DNA from: Streptomyces sp. ISL-10 | GTDB lineage: Bacteria > Actinomycetota > Actinomycetes > Streptomycetales > Streptomycetaceae | NCBI RefSeq assembly: GCF_018614575.1 | Contig: NZ_JAGGOJ010000008.1 | Span: 248,001 to 312,000, forward strand | Reading direction: 5' to 3' | Length of the DNA stretch: 64,000 nucleotides | In this document: positions 19,101 through 27,043 of the stretch, one piece after another | Numbering within the stretch: position 1 is the stretch's first letter | How the letters are laid out: each line of letters begins with the position of its first letter | The notes under the pieces: model-generated | Seen by the model: only the letters and a program-made list of their open reading frames with translations | The model's database searches: none | Told to the model about the DNA's origin: nothing | Position numbers and translations under genes: made by a program

Positions 19101-20670
19101 CGCAGTCCGCAGCGCCCAGCGCCCGGCGGTTGCCGGAGACGAGCAGGACGACCGCGCCGTCGGCCTGAAGGCCGCGCACCGAGGCGACGAGGCGGCCGCC
19201 CGCGGGTACCACCGCGTCGGCGAACGAGAATGTCGGAGAGCTACGGTCGGTGGCCAGCACCACCCGTGCCCCGGCACGGCGGGCCGCAGCGGTGACGGCC
19301 TCCGCGCCGGGTGCCGTCTGCGTGGCGAGTCCCGCCACGGCCTGGAGCCGGCGGCCCTTGGCCAGGCCGAGCACCCGCTCGCTGCCACGGCGGCGCAGCC
19401 GCCCCTCGGCCTGGCGGCCGGTGCGGCCGGTCAGGTCCAACTCGTCGAGGGGGCCCAGCACCCAGCCGTCGTCGTCGCGCACGACACCCAGCGGCGCGTC
19501 CGCGTCGAAGAGGCCGAAGAGCCGCTCCGCGGTGCGTTCGGGATCGGCGCCGCTGAGGAGTTCCAGGTCCACGGGCTCGTACTGGTCGCTGCGCAGCGCG
19601 TCCTCGTCCAGGACCACGGTGTCCACCTGCCCGAGGCGGCGGAGTGCGCCCCGGTCCATGGTCACGACGCCCCGCATCGCCAGGGACCTGCCGAGATGGG
19701 TGGCGAAGCCCTCCCGGCCGGCATCCGGAGCCTTCGGTACGGCGGAGAGGGCGACGGCCAGTGCCCGGCGGGGCCCGGCGAAGGGCGCCGCGAGGGCGCC
19801 CACCGCCAGGCCCGCGGCCGCGGCGCGCTCGGCGTACCGGTCCGTCGTGTCCATAGGAGACGGACCGGCCCGGTCGATCACGATCGGCTCGGCCGAGGCA
19901 TCGGCCGGTCCGCGCACGAGCCGGGGTTCCGCCTCCTCCCACGCCTTGCCCTCGGCGGTGGCTTCCCGCCACTGGGCTACACGTTCGAGTACGTCGAGGG
20001 CGAGTCCACCACCGCGCGTGGCGACCCCCTGGGTCAGCGCGCTGATCACCGGCAGCACCGATTCGGCCTGCTCGGCGCTGCTGACCGCGGTGACCAGATG
20101 CCGAAGCCGCGGGTGGTACTGGAGGGCGCCGGTGAGCGCCGCCAGCTCCGGCGGCAGCCTGAACCACGGAGCGACCTGCCTCATGGCGGAGATGCCGAGG
20201 CCGACCGTGTCGGCGGCCAGCGCGGGCACCGACTGGCGGGTCTTCGGGCCCTCGCACGGATGATGCGGCTCGGGGCACCACTCGTCGAACTCGTCGGCCT
20301 GCGGCGCGATCTCACCCTCCGCGCGCTCGACGAGCGCGACCAGTTCGCGCTCGGGCGGAGGCGGCGAGGCGACGGCCACCACGACGCGCTCCGACGGCGC
20401 GTTCACCCGCGCCCACAGCACTCCCGGATGCCCTTCCAAGGCCCGCTCCACGCGCCGGGAGACCCGCTCGCCGCCCGCACCGTGGACCCCGTGGACCTCT
20501 ACGTAACAGCGCCCGGGCCGCCACCAAACGCCGCGCCGCGGCAGCCCCATCAACTGACTGGCCACATCGGCGGCGCCCCGCACACCGGCCGCGACGCCGT
20601 ACGTCACGCCGGACGCGATGGGCCCGAGCAGGGAGGGCGCCCACAGGCGCAGACCTGGCAGCGGTGACAT
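16159..20670 (-). CDS. CtpI-like cation-translocating P-type ATPase
   Basis: A 1503-residue P-type ATPase with a very long N-terminal region of about 600 residues, as in mycobacterial CtpI. The catalytic half is complete: TGES in the actuator domain (about residue 790), SVPEGLPF in the ion-path helix, the phosphorylated Asp in DKTGTLT (about 948), MLTGDHP and GDGANDAPAIR (about 1243). Several C-terminal membrane helices follow. The ion is not assigned for this group. ATG at 20670 follows GGAGGC by about 8 bases. A divergent Lys-rich protein gene starts 135 bases away. A hairpin terminator follows the stop. Confidence 0.9.
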   Translation of the reverse strand: MSPLPGLRLWAPSLLGPIASGVTYGVAAGVRGAADVASQLMGLPRRGVWWRPGRCYVEVHGVHGAGGERVSRRVERALEGHPGVLWARVNAPSERVVVAVASPPPPERELVALVERAEGEIAPQADEFDEWCPEPHHPCEGPKTRQSVPALAADTVGLGISAMRQVAPWFRLPPELAALTGALQYHPRLRHLVTAVSSAEQAESVLPVISALTQGVATRGGGLALDVLERVAQWREATAEGKAWEEAEPRLVRGPADASAEPIVIDRAGPSPMDTTDRYAERAAAAGLAVGALAAPFAGPRRALAVALSAVPKAPDAGREGFATHLGRSLAMRGVVTMDRGALRRLGQVDTVVLDEDALRSDQYEPVDLELLSGADPERTAERLFGLFDADAPLGVVRDDDGWVLGPLDELDLTGRTGRQAEGRLRRRGSERVLGLAKGRRLQAVAGLATQTAPGAEAVTAAARRAGARVVLATDRSSPTFSFADAVVPAGGRLVASVRGLQADGAVVLLVSGNRRALGAADCGVGVHQEDEPPAWGAHLIVGSDLESAGLIVDAVGMAARVDRDSAVLAAGGSGVGAVAALRARPPQATARAMAVGTTAGSLAFCLGNWRARQLLARPLAPPVTRVPWHLMPTDRVLERLRTTADGLTAEEAAARGGAGPGGSSGNEPTRLTLPSAFIEELANPLTPVLAGGAALATAVGSRTDAGLVAAITGSSALIGGIQRVRTERALAELFARSAIGARVRRGGRERLVTAGELVEGDIILLRPEDVVPADCRLLETEGLEVDESSLTGESLAVGKATAPVVATDLTGRRSMVYEGTTISAGRAVAVVVATGSNTEVGRSLATARQAAPETGVEARLASLTRASLPLAIGSAGAVAASGLLHGRSLADNLASAVNLAVASVPEGLPFLVNAAQLAAARRLADLGALVRNPRTIEALGRADVLCFDKTGTLTEGRLQLAAVSDGTDGGDNAASGDDEAGSEGGALPLDRLDTSRKHVLAAALRATPPARQAEPMAHQTDRAVTAGARSAKVGARHGAARWRRLETLPFEPSRAYHATSGHDAHGLLLSVKGAPENVLERCAEHRETGGKDTALDDGALTRLTAEAERLAGAGRRVLAVAERRMDADEDLTDESVRDLVFLGFITLADPVRAGAAPATARLREAGVHTVMLTGDHPATADAIASTISDVTDPKVCTGAELDELDDAGLDALLPTVDVIARCSPHHKVRIVQAYQRVGRVVAMTGDGANDAPAIRLADIGIALGRRGTPAATAAADLVVSDDRLETIVSALMEGRAMWASVRTALGILIGGNLGEVTFSVIISALTGSTPLNARQIMLVNLLTDLAPSLAIAVREPTGQTGERLLEEGPHRSLGTALTNEMLLRGVITATGAGLAWGGARLTGRGRRASTVALAAVVGTQLAQTLATGGLDRHVLAASLGSAAVLAAVIQTPGISQFFGCTPLGPVAWGIALGAIATATLLGTVISPLVTKAGAYEGARAGA

Positions 20671-20805
20671 GGGCAGACGCCTCCGGTCCGTCGTCGCGGC
20701 GCGAACTCGGCCCGAGTAGCCGCTCCCAGCCGGTTCAACCGTCCCGGAACGGATACTCTGAACTATAGACAATCCGCCCATGTCGCATCCTTGGATGTGA
20801 GATCC

Positions 20806-21294
20806 GTGGCCACCTCCGCAACACCTCGCAAGCGCACCTCGAAATCCGGTACGGCCCCGAAGTCCGGTACGGCCCCGAAGTCCGGTACGGCTACGAAGTC
20901 GAGTACGGCGAAGAGAGCGGGTTCGCGCAGCAAGAACGCGGCCGGCTCCGCCAAGACGTCCGCCAAGGAACCACCGGGGACGACGGCGAAGGAAGCCGCC
21001 AGGCATCCGGGCCCCCTGACGCAGTCGAAGAGCGGCGATCAGCGCACGATCACGGTCACCGTCCCCTCCCTCGACCGTGTCGCGAGCGGCGCGGCGAACG
21101 CGGCGCTGCTACCGGTGGCGGTCGCCCGCCAGGTCCTCCCAAAGAAGGGCGGCCTGCCGCTCTACGTCGGCCTCGGCGTCCTGGGTGCCGTGGACGTCAT
21201 CGAATGGCCGGTGGCGATCGGCATCGGCGTCGGCTACGCCGTGCTCCGCCGCGGCGGAGCGATGGCCCCCGCGCAGGACCGCGCCAGGGCATAG
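20806..21294 (+). CDS. Lys/Ala-rich protein with hydrophobic C-terminus
   Basis: A 162-residue protein in two parts. Residues 1-70 are basic, Ser/Thr/Lys/Ala-rich and include a repeated KSGTAP unit, recalling histone-like tails. The C-terminus has a long hydrophobic stretch (YVGLGVLGAVDVIEWPVAIG). It could tether DNA or another acidic partner to a membrane, which is inference. I chose GTG at 20806; TTG 20791 and GTG 20797 are alternatives. It is divergent from the ATPase and precedes the gas vesicle genes. I do not know a named family. Confidence 0.6.
   Translation: MATSATPRKRTSKSGTAPKSGTAPKSGTATKSSTAKRAGSRSKNAAGSAKTSAKEPPGTTAKEAARHPGPLTQSKSGDQRTITVTVPSLDRVASGAANAALLPVAVARQVLPKKGGLPLYVGLGVLGAVDVIEWPVAIGIGVGYAVLRRGGAMAPAQDRARA
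20837..20906. repeat. 18-bp in-frame tandem repeat
   Basis: AAGTCCGGTACGGCCCCG and close variants repeat about four times within the Lys-rich protein gene. The unit is six codons (KSGTAP), so copy-number change would keep the frame. Confidence 0.75.
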
Positions 21295-21408
21295 CCCTGC
21301 CCCGTACCCGGACTGCCCGTACAAAGCGATGGGCAAGGTCCTCGAATGCGCCTGCCTATATGATTCATTTAATGCTTTTGTGCAGATTTGGCAGTGGGTG
21401 AGAGTGCG
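21295..21408 (+). promoter_or_regulatory. probable gas vesicle operon promoter region
   Basis: The 114 bases before gvpO include an unusually AT-rich patch (about 21357-21392, with TATATGATTCATTTAATG). It stands out in this GC-rich sequence and is the likely promoter or leader of the ten-gene cluster. I cannot assign a sigma factor. Confidence 0.35.
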
Positions 21409-21771
21409 ATGTCTCCGGAGCGACAGGCCCACGGACACCACCCCGACGACGACCCGCGCGAAGAGCGCCGGCGCGAGGCTCGCCGCGACGAAGGCCAGGG
21501 GTCCCGTCAACGACTGTCCGCTCCGAAGGCGATGCGTTCCGCTGCGGGCCAGTTGAAGGAGCTGCTGGGCAGAGTGCCGGAGTCCATTTCGGCCCTCCGG
21601 CCCACCGACGAGGGGTGGGAGGCCGAGGTGGAGGTCCTGGAGCTCGAAAGGATCCCCGACACGACCAGCGTGCTGGCCAGCTACCGCGTGACACTGGACG
21701 CGGACGGCGAGCTGTTGGAGTACGAGCGGATCCGTCGCTATACGCGGGGGCAGATCGACCCACGTACCTGA
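21409..21771 (+). CDS. gvpO: gas vesicle protein GvpO
   Basis: A 120-residue protein with an acidic/basic N-terminal tail and the GvpO core: LKELLGRVPESISALR, GWEAEVEVLELERIPDT and LASYRVTLDADGELLEYER, ending in RRYTRGQ. GvpO is needed for gas vesicle formation in several prokaryotes, with a regulatory or assembly role. It is the first gene of the cluster, as in Streptomyces. ATG at 21409 follows GGGTGAGAG. A TTG seven codons upstream is the alternative. Confidence 0.93.
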   Translation: MSPERQAHGHHPDDDPREERRREARRDEGQGSRQRLSAPKAMRSAAGQLKELLGRVPESISALRPTDEGWEAEVEVLELERIPDTTSVLASYRVTLDADGELLEYERIRRYTRGQIDPRT

Positions 21772-21840
21772 AGCCTCCGCACCGAACGGACAGACCGGGG
21801 CCGGGCGTCCAAGCGTCGCGGTCCCCCGAGAGGAGGCACC

Positions 21841-22293
21841 ATGACGGTGGTGCCACAAGGCGGGGGAGGCGGCGTCGCACGTGGCGGCGGCGGCTCCTCG
21901 TCGCTTTACGACGTGCTGGAACTGATCCTGGACCGCGGACTGGTCATCGACGTCTTCGCCCGCGTGTCCCTCGTGGGCATAGAGATCCTCAAGGTGGACG
22001 CCCGCGTCGTGGTGGCAAGCGTGGACACGTATCTGCGCTTCGCGGAGGCCTGCAACCGCCTCGACCTGGAAACGGGACGCAAGGCACCGGCGCAGCTGCC
22101 CGACCTGGTCGGCGAGATCACGGAGGACGGAGCCCGCGGCAAGAGCAAGGGAGCCCTCACCGGGGCGGTCGAGGCCTTCTCGGAGTCCTTCCGCAAGGGC
22201 CGCGACGACGAGCGCGAGGAAGAGCCGGAACCGGTCGAGGAACGCGAGCGTACACGGCCGCCGCGACGGCCCCCCAAGCACCGGGAAGAGTGA
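21841..22293 (+). CDS. gvpA: gas vesicle structural protein GvpA
   Basis: A 150-residue member of the GvpA/J family. A Gly-rich N-terminus precedes the amphipathic core [38 protein letters not shown] and [11 protein letters not shown]. The C-terminal 70 residues are charged and longer than in cyanobacterial GvpA, which is usual for streptomycete copies. GvpA polymerises into the ribbed shell. Its place right after gvpO and its fit to the core support this paralog as the main shell protein over the J and S copies. Confidence 0.9.
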   Translation: MTVVPQGGGGGVARGGGGSSSLYDVLELILDRGLVIDVFARVSLVGIEILKVDARVVVASVDTYLRFAEACNRLDLETGRKAPAQLPDLVGEITEDGARGKSKGALTGAVEAFSESFRKGRDDEREEEPEPVEERERTRPPRRPPKHREE

Positions 22294-22296
22294 GCC

Positions 22297-23010
22297 ATGT
22301 CCGTCTACGTCTACGCGATCACGGCGGCGACCCACCCACTGCGCCTCGACGGCGTCACCGGCGTCGGAGATCCACCGCAACCGCTGCGGATCGTCAAGGG
22401 CACGTCACTGGCCGCCGTGATCAGTGACGCACCGGACGAACTGCGCGCCAAGCGCCGCGACGTACTGGCACACGTGGCTGCCCTGGAGAACCTGATGGAG
22501 CAGGGGACCGTGCTGCCCCTGCGTTTCGGCGCCCTGGCACCGGACGAGGAGACAGTCCGGGACACGATGGAGGAACGCACCGACGCCTACCAGGAGCGGC
22601 TCAAGGCCGTGGAAGGCTGCACCGAGTTCCATCTGAAGGTGTCCTGCGACGAGGAAGCGCTCCTGCGCGAAGTGCTGCGGCAGTCCGACGACGCGCGCCG
22701 CATGAACGAGGAGATCCGTGCGGGCCGCGGCGGCCAGGATCTGAAGGTGGCGCTGGGAGAGCTGGTCGCCGACGAGGTCAGGGTCCGCCACGAGACCTAC
22801 GCATCCGGGATCATCGAGGCCCTGCGTCCCTCGGCACGGGAGATCCAGCAGTCGGTGGCATCCGGTGACGACTTCCTCAGCGTCTCCTTCCTCGTCGAGC
22901 AGGAACGCACGGAGGAGTTCGTCGCCAGGGAGACCGGACTGGCCGAGCAGCACGGCGAGGACTTCGACTTCAGACTTCGCGGCCCGCTTCCGCCGTACAG
23001 CTTCGTCTAG
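22297..23010 (+). CDS. gvpF: gas vesicle protein GvpF
   Basis: A 237-residue GvpF/L family protein. It opens with the typical YVYAITAATHPL and contains LPLRFGALAPDEETVR (the conserved LPLRFG block). It ends with FDFRLRGPLPPYSFV, matching the usual (G)PWPPYSF-type ending. GvpF binds GvpA and assists nucleation. ATG at 22297 lies 3 bases after the gvpA stop, so the two are probably coupled. Confidence 0.92.
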   Translation: MSVYVYAITAATHPLRLDGVTGVGDPPQPLRIVKGTSLAAVISDAPDELRAKRRDVLAHVAALENLMEQGTVLPLRFGALAPDEETVRDTMEERTDAYQERLKAVEGCTEFHLKVSCDEEALLREVLRQSDDARRMNEEIRAGRGGQDLKVALGELVADEVRVRHETYASGIIEALRPSAREIQQSVASGDDFLSVSFLVEQERTEEFVARETGLAEQHGEDFDFRLRGPLPPYSFV

Positions 23011-23035
23011 ACAGCCGTGAGGGAGCCATCCGGTC

Positions 23036-23287
23036 ATGGGCGTACTGAGTCAGCTGCTCACCCTGCCCCTCGCCCCGGTACGGGGCGTCGGCTGGGTGGT
23101 GCGGCGCGTCACCGAGGTCGCGGAACGCGAGTACTACGACGAAGGACCGGTCATCCGGGCACTCGGGGAGCTGGAGCAGGATCTCCTCGCCGGCCGCATC
23201 GATCAGGAGACCTTCGACAGACGCGAGGACGAGCTGCTGGACCGGCTCGACGAGATCCGGAGCTTTTGGGAAGGCCGTCAGCCATAG
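23036..23287 (+). CDS. gvpG: gas vesicle protein GvpG
   Basis: An 83-residue GvpG protein. It has the hydrophobic start LLTLPLAPVRGVGWVVR, then EREYYDEGPVIRALGELEQD and the coiled-coil-like DRREDELLDRLDEIRSFWE. GvpG is an accessory protein of vesicle assembly. The start ATG has GAGGGAG upstream. Gap to gvpF is 25 bases. Confidence 0.93.
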   Translation: MGVLSQLLTLPLAPVRGVGWVVRRVTEVAEREYYDEGPVIRALGELEQDLLAGRIDQETFDRREDELLDRLDEIRSFWEGRQP

Positions 23288-23323
23288 GTGTTCAGCCATG
23301 AGGTGTGAGGAGGACTTCCAACG

Positions 23324-23923
23324 ATGACGAAGACGATGACGGGCGCGGCACTGCTCAGCGGGTATGTGCTCGGACGGACCAGGAAAGGCAAGGTCGCCAT
23401 CGCCCTGGCGACGTGGACGCTCAGGAAGAAGATCGACCCCAAGAAGGTCTCGGCCCTGGTCATGGGCTCGCCCGCCGTGGGCGAGCTCAGGGACCAGATC
23501 CGGGACGAGCTGCTGACCGCCGGCAAGGAAGCCGCCGCCACAGCCGTGGCGGCCCGGGCGGACCGGCTGGCGGATTCGTTGCATGAGCGCACCCTCGGCA
23601 TGCGCCAGGAGACCTCGGAGGGGGAGAAGGAGAAGCGGGGGAGGCGGAGGCAGGACGTCTCGGACGAGCCGAGGACGGACGGCGGAGAGAACGGGGACGA
23701 GGACGAGCCGGAGAGCCGCCCTGCCCCTCGCACCGGCAAGCGGCAGCCCGCGCAAGCCCGCTCGGACAGGCCCGCAAAGTCCGCATCGCGTCCCAAGTCC
23801 GGCGAATCCGCAGCCCGGGCCGACCGGCCGCGGCGCTCCGCCGCGGAGCGTGACCGGGAGCGGACGCGGGGCAGCCGGAGCGAGACGGGTGGCACACGCG
23901 AGAAGAGGAGGTCCGAGGCATGA
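23324..23923 (+). CDS. gvpY: actinomycete gas vesicle protein GvpY
   Basis: A 199-residue protein. The N-terminal 90 residues carry a conserved-looking segment (LLSGYVLGRTRKGKVAIALA, then RKKIDPKKVSALVM). A long Lys/Arg/Glu-rich tail follows. By position between gvpG and gvpZ, and by composition, it is GvpY, a component described in Streptomyces gas vesicle clusters without a known biochemical role. Its TGA overlaps the gvpZ ATG. ATG at 23324 follows GTGAGGAGG. Confidence 0.85.
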   Translation: MTKTMTGAALLSGYVLGRTRKGKVAIALATWTLRKKIDPKKVSALVMGSPAVGELRDQIRDELLTAGKEAAATAVAARADRLADSLHERTLGMRQETSEGEKEKRGRRRQDVSDEPRTDGGENGDEDEPESRPAPRTGKRQPAQARSDRPAKSASRPKSGESAARADRPRRSAAERDRERTRGSRSETGGTREKRRSEA

Positions 23924-24978
23924 CCGGCAGCGGACGTACCGGCGTGGCCGGCGATGCCGGCACCCGGCTCAAGGAGGAACTGCAGCGATACCTGGAGGCC
24001 AGGGCCGAGAAGGCCGTCACCGGCCTGGGAGAGCGCCTCGGAGAGGCGACCCGGCAGCTGGGCGACCCCGGCAACTCCCTCGGCAGCGCTCTCGGCATGC
24101 TGTCCAAGGGGGGCCAGGCGCTCGGCGAGGGGAAATCGCCCCGGGGCGCCGCGGTCTCGGCGGCCCTGTCCCACCTGGCGGGGGGCGTGAAGGATCAGGT
24201 GTCCGGCCTGCTCGGCAAGGTCGGCAAGGGCGGCGGCAAGGGGGAGACCAGAGGGAAGAGCGTCGTCATCGTCGAGGACGTCGACGTAGGGGTGCCCGTA
24301 CGGCAGACATACGACCAGTGGACCCAGTTCCAGCAGTTCAGCCGCTTCTCCAAAGGCGTCGTCAACGTCGAACAGTCCGATGAGACGACGACGAACTGGC
24401 AGGTGAAAGTCGCCAAGGCCAATCGCAGCTGGAAGGCGAAAATCGTCGAGCAGATTCCGGACGAGCGGATCGTCTGGACGTCGGAGGGCGCCAAGGGCAC
24501 CACCAAGGGCGTGGTCACCTTCCATCCGCTGGGCGACAACCTGACCAAGGTGCTCCTGGTGCTGGAGTACTTCCCGAAGGGGCTCGTGGAGAAGACGGGG
24601 AACCTGGTACGCGCCCAGGGCAGGCGTGCCCGGCTGGACCTCAAGCTGTTCCGCAAGTTCGTCACCTTCCAGGACGAGCCGGCCGAAGGATGGCGCGGTG
24701 AGATCCGTGACGGCGAGGTGGTGCGCGGCGGCGACGAGGGCGAGGAAGAGGACGAGAAGGTCCGGGACCGGCGCGAAGCGGAAGAAGGCGAGGAGGCGGA
24801 GGGGGACTGGGCCGACGAGGACGAGGACGACGAAGGGGCCGCGGAGGAGCACGAGCCCCACGACCGGCGTGATCCGTACGACACGGACGAGGACAGGGCC
24901 TACGAGGACGAGGAGGAGCCGTACGAGGAGCCGCACGAGGACGAACGCCCGAGCCGCCGAGCCGCGGCCCGGCGCTGA
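23920..24978 (+). CDS. gvpZ: GvpZ, SRPBCC-domain gas vesicle cluster protein
   Basis: A 352-residue protein. Residues 1-110 are helical and Gly/Lys-rich. Residues about 115-235 form an SRPBCC (polyketide cyclase/START-like) domain, beginning with VDVGVPVRQTYDQWTQFQQF and including IPDERIVWTSEGAKGTTKGV. The last 110 residues are almost entirely Asp/Glu with Arg/Tyr. Position and architecture identify GvpZ of the actinomycete cluster. The SRPBCC domain suggests a hydrophobic ligand or protein-packing role, which is inference. Confidence 0.85.
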   Translation: MTGSGRTGVAGDAGTRLKEELQRYLEARAEKAVTGLGERLGEATRQLGDPGNSLGSALGMLSKGGQALGEGKSPRGAAVSAALSHLAGGVKDQVSGLLGKVGKGGGKGETRGKSVVIVEDVDVGVPVRQTYDQWTQFQQFSRFSKGVVNVEQSDETTTNWQVKVAKANRSWKAKIVEQIPDERIVWTSEGAKGTTKGVVTFHPLGDNLTKVLLVLEYFPKGLVEKTGNLVRAQGRRARLDLKLFRKFVTFQDEPAEGWRGEIRDGEVVRGGDEGEEEDEKVRDRREAEEGEEAEGDWADEDEDDEGAAEEHEPHDRRDPYDTDEDRAYEDEEEPYEEPHEDERPSRRAAARR

Positions 24979-25005
24979 GCCCCCGCGAAGGGAGGTCGAC
25001 CGGCC

Positions 25006-25449
25006 GTGACGGAACCCGTCTCCAGCAACCTCGGCTCGTTCCCCTCACGAGCCACACCGCCGTACGGGCAGGGCTCATCGGCCAACCTGGCCGACATCCT
25101 GGAGCGTGTACTGGACAAAGGCATCGTCATCGTGGGGGACATCCGCATCAACCTCCTCGACATCGAGCTCCTGACCATCAAACTGCGGCTGTTGGTGGCC
25201 TCGGTCGACAAGGCCAAGGAAATGGGCATCGACTGGTGGGAGCACGACCCGGCACTGTCCTCCCGCGCCGTTGACCGGCCCGGACTTGCAGAGGAGAACC
25301 GGCGGCTGCGGGAGGAGATCGCCGTATTGCGCGACACGCAGGCGCTCGCGGCGTCCGAACGCCTCGACGAAGAGGCCCCCGAACCACGACCACGCGCGGC
25401 CCGCCCGGAGGAGCCGCGCGCGCGTCGGCCACGGGGAGAGGAACCATGA
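25006..25449 (+). CDS. gvpJ: gas vesicle protein GvpJ
   Basis: A 147-residue GvpA/J-family protein. The core reads LADILERVLDKGIVIVGDIR, INLLDIELLTIKLRLLVASV and DKAKEMGIDWW. A coiled-coil-like Arg/Glu tail follows. GvpJ is a minor component thought to act at vesicle tips or nucleation. GTG at 25006 follows GGGAGG. The stop overlaps gvpL as ATGA. Confidence 0.9.
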   Translation: MTEPVSSNLGSFPSRATPPYGQGSSANLADILERVLDKGIVIVGDIRINLLDIELLTIKLRLLVASVDKAKEMGIDWWEHDPALSSRAVDRPGLAEENRRLREEIAVLRDTQALAASERLDEEAPEPRPRAARPEEPRARRPRGEEP

Positions 25450-26285
25450 GCGAGACGGTCGGCTATCTGTACGGTGTCGCCGCTGCGACGACAGAGCTGC
25501 ATGACGCGGTGGCCGGCCTGCGAGGCGTCTACGACGCGGCCGTCCGCGTCGTGACGGACCAGGACGTGGCCGCGGTGGTCAGCGACGTGCCGTCAGCCGA
25601 TTTCGAAGAGGCGCCCCTGGCCGCCCACTTGGAGGACCTCGCGTGGCTGGAGTCCGTGGCCCGCGCTCATCACGGCGTCGTCGACGCCGTGACCGCGCGG
25701 ACCACCGTGCTCCCCTTGCGGCTCGGCACGATCTACCGCGACGACGAGGGAATCCGCACCATGCTGGCGGCGGGCCGGGCCGCCTTCCTGCCCCGACTGG
25801 CCCGGCTCGGCCGCCACGTGGAGTGGGGCGTCAAGGTCTTCTTCGTCCCTCCCGCGACCGGTGGTCCGGGCGGCGCCCCGGACGAGCCCGCCACGGAGCT
25901 GAGCCCTGGCCGGGCCTACCTGCGCGGCCGCCGGCACGAACAGCACACCCGGGACCGCGCGTACCAGGAGGCTCTGGAGGCGGCGCAGCGCATCCATGCC
26001 GCGGCCGCGGCCCGCGCCGTCGAGCACACCCGTCACCGTGTGCAGCAGGGGGCACTGGCGGAGGGGCTGCTCGAGAACATCGCCAACGACGCCTACCTCG
26101 TGGCCACCGACATGTCCGACGCCTTCCTCGCGGCCGTACGGCAGGCGGACGAGGGCGCGGAGCTGGTCCGGACGGAGATCACCGGACCATGGGCGCCGTA
26201 CTCCTTCGCGGCTGCAGCGCCCGACGAGACGGGCGCCGGCAGTGGCCTGGGGGATCAGGAGGACACGGAGGCGACGACCGGATGA
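25446..26285 (+). CDS. gvpL: gas vesicle protein GvpL
   Basis: A 279-residue second GvpF/L-family protein, longer than GvpF. It begins TVGYLYGVAAATTELHDAV, has the conserved TVLPLRLGTIYRDDEGIRTM block and ends with EITGPWAPYSFAAAAPDE. Relative to GvpF it has an insertion around residues 135-160 rich in Gly/Pro. It overlaps both neighbours by four bases. GvpL interacts with GvpA-type proteins during assembly. Confidence 0.9.
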   Translation: MSETVGYLYGVAAATTELHDAVAGLRGVYDAAVRVVTDQDVAAVVSDVPSADFEEAPLAAHLEDLAWLESVARAHHGVVDAVTARTTVLPLRLGTIYRDDEGIRTMLAAGRAAFLPRLARLGRHVEWGVKVFFVPPATGGPGGAPDEPATELSPGRAYLRGRRHEQHTRDRAYQEALEAAQRIHAAAAARAVEHTRHRVQQGALAEGLLENIANDAYLVATDMSDAFLAAVRQADEGAELVRTEITGPWAPYSFAAAAPDETGAGSGLGDQEDTEATTG

Positions 26286-26554
26286 CGAGCGAGGGGGCCC
26301 ACCCGCCCACCACCGGGAGTCCCGCTCCTCTCCCCGGTCGGCAGATCGCCCTGATCGACCTGCTGGACCGCCTGCTCACCAGCGGCGTCGTGGTCACCGG
26401 CGACATCACACTGTCCATCGCGGACATCGACCTGGTCCGTATCTCTCTGCGTGCCCTGATCGTGTCCATCAGCGCCGAGAACCCCTCCCCCTGGGACCGC
26501 CGTCCGCTTCCTCTCCCGCCTTCGTCTCCGCCTCCGGACCGCCATGCCCGCTGA
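26282..26554 (+). CDS. gvpS: gas vesicle protein GvpS
   Basis: A 90-residue third GvpA/J-like paralog: LIDLLDRLLTSGVVVTGD, ITLSIADIDLVRISLRALIV, then a short Pro-rich tail. It is the shortest family member here and is placed between gvpL and gvpK, as in other Streptomyces. It starts inside the gvpL stop (ATGA) and ends 11 bases inside gvpK. Confidence 0.88.
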   Translation: MTSEGAHPPTTGSPAPLPGRQIALIDLLDRLLTSGVVVTGDITLSIADIDLVRISLRALIVSISAENPSPWDRRPLPLPPSSPPPDRHAR

Positions 26555-26963
26555 CCCGCTCCGCCGCCCTGCCGACCGGTACCAGGAACTCGCCGACGCC
26601 GCGGCCCGGGCCTTCCGCGTCCTGCCCGCCGCCCCGCGCGAGTTCCCGCCGACGGGCAGCCCGCGCCCCTCGGTGCCCACCCACCGCATCAATACGGACC
26701 CCGACACGGTGGAACGTGACCTGATGAAGCTGGTCCTCACACTCGTCGAGCTCCTGCGCCAGCTCATGGAGCGTCAGGCACTGCACCGGGTGGACGCCGG
26801 TGATCTCGCCGAGGAGGAGGAAGAACGCCTCGGAACGACCCTCATGGTCCTGCACGACCGGATGATCCAGCTCTGCTCCCGCTACGGCCTCACGATGGAC
26901 GAGCTGAACCTCGACCTCGGCCCCCTCGGCAGCCTGCTCCCGCCGCCGGAGGCACGGGGATGA
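26544..26963 (+). CDS. gvpK: gas vesicle protein GvpK
   Basis: A 139-residue GvpK. The conserved core is INTDPDTVERDLMKLVLTLV, ELLRQLMERQALHRVD and ERLGTTLMVLHDRMIQLCSR, ending in LNLDLGPLGSLL. GvpK is an accessory protein of assembly. It overlaps gvpS by 11 bases and is the last gene of the cluster. No gvpN or gvpC gene is present within the window. Confidence 0.93.
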   Translation: MPADPLRRPADRYQELADAAARAFRVLPAAPREFPPTGSPRPSVPTHRINTDPDTVERDLMKLVLTLVELLRQLMERQALHRVDAGDLAEEEEERLGTTLMVLHDRMIQLCSRYGLTMDELNLDLGPLGSLLPPPEARG

Positions 26964-27043
26964 CGGCACGGTGACCCGGATTGCGTCGCCACAACCGGCT
27001 GGGGCGACTGCGTCGCTCCCGAGCCGTCGCGGCAACGGCGGAA

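Noticed and set aside
18781..20667. Forward open frame of over 600 codons opposite the P-type ATPase
   Set aside because: No family features; it mirrors the N-terminal half of the ATPase.
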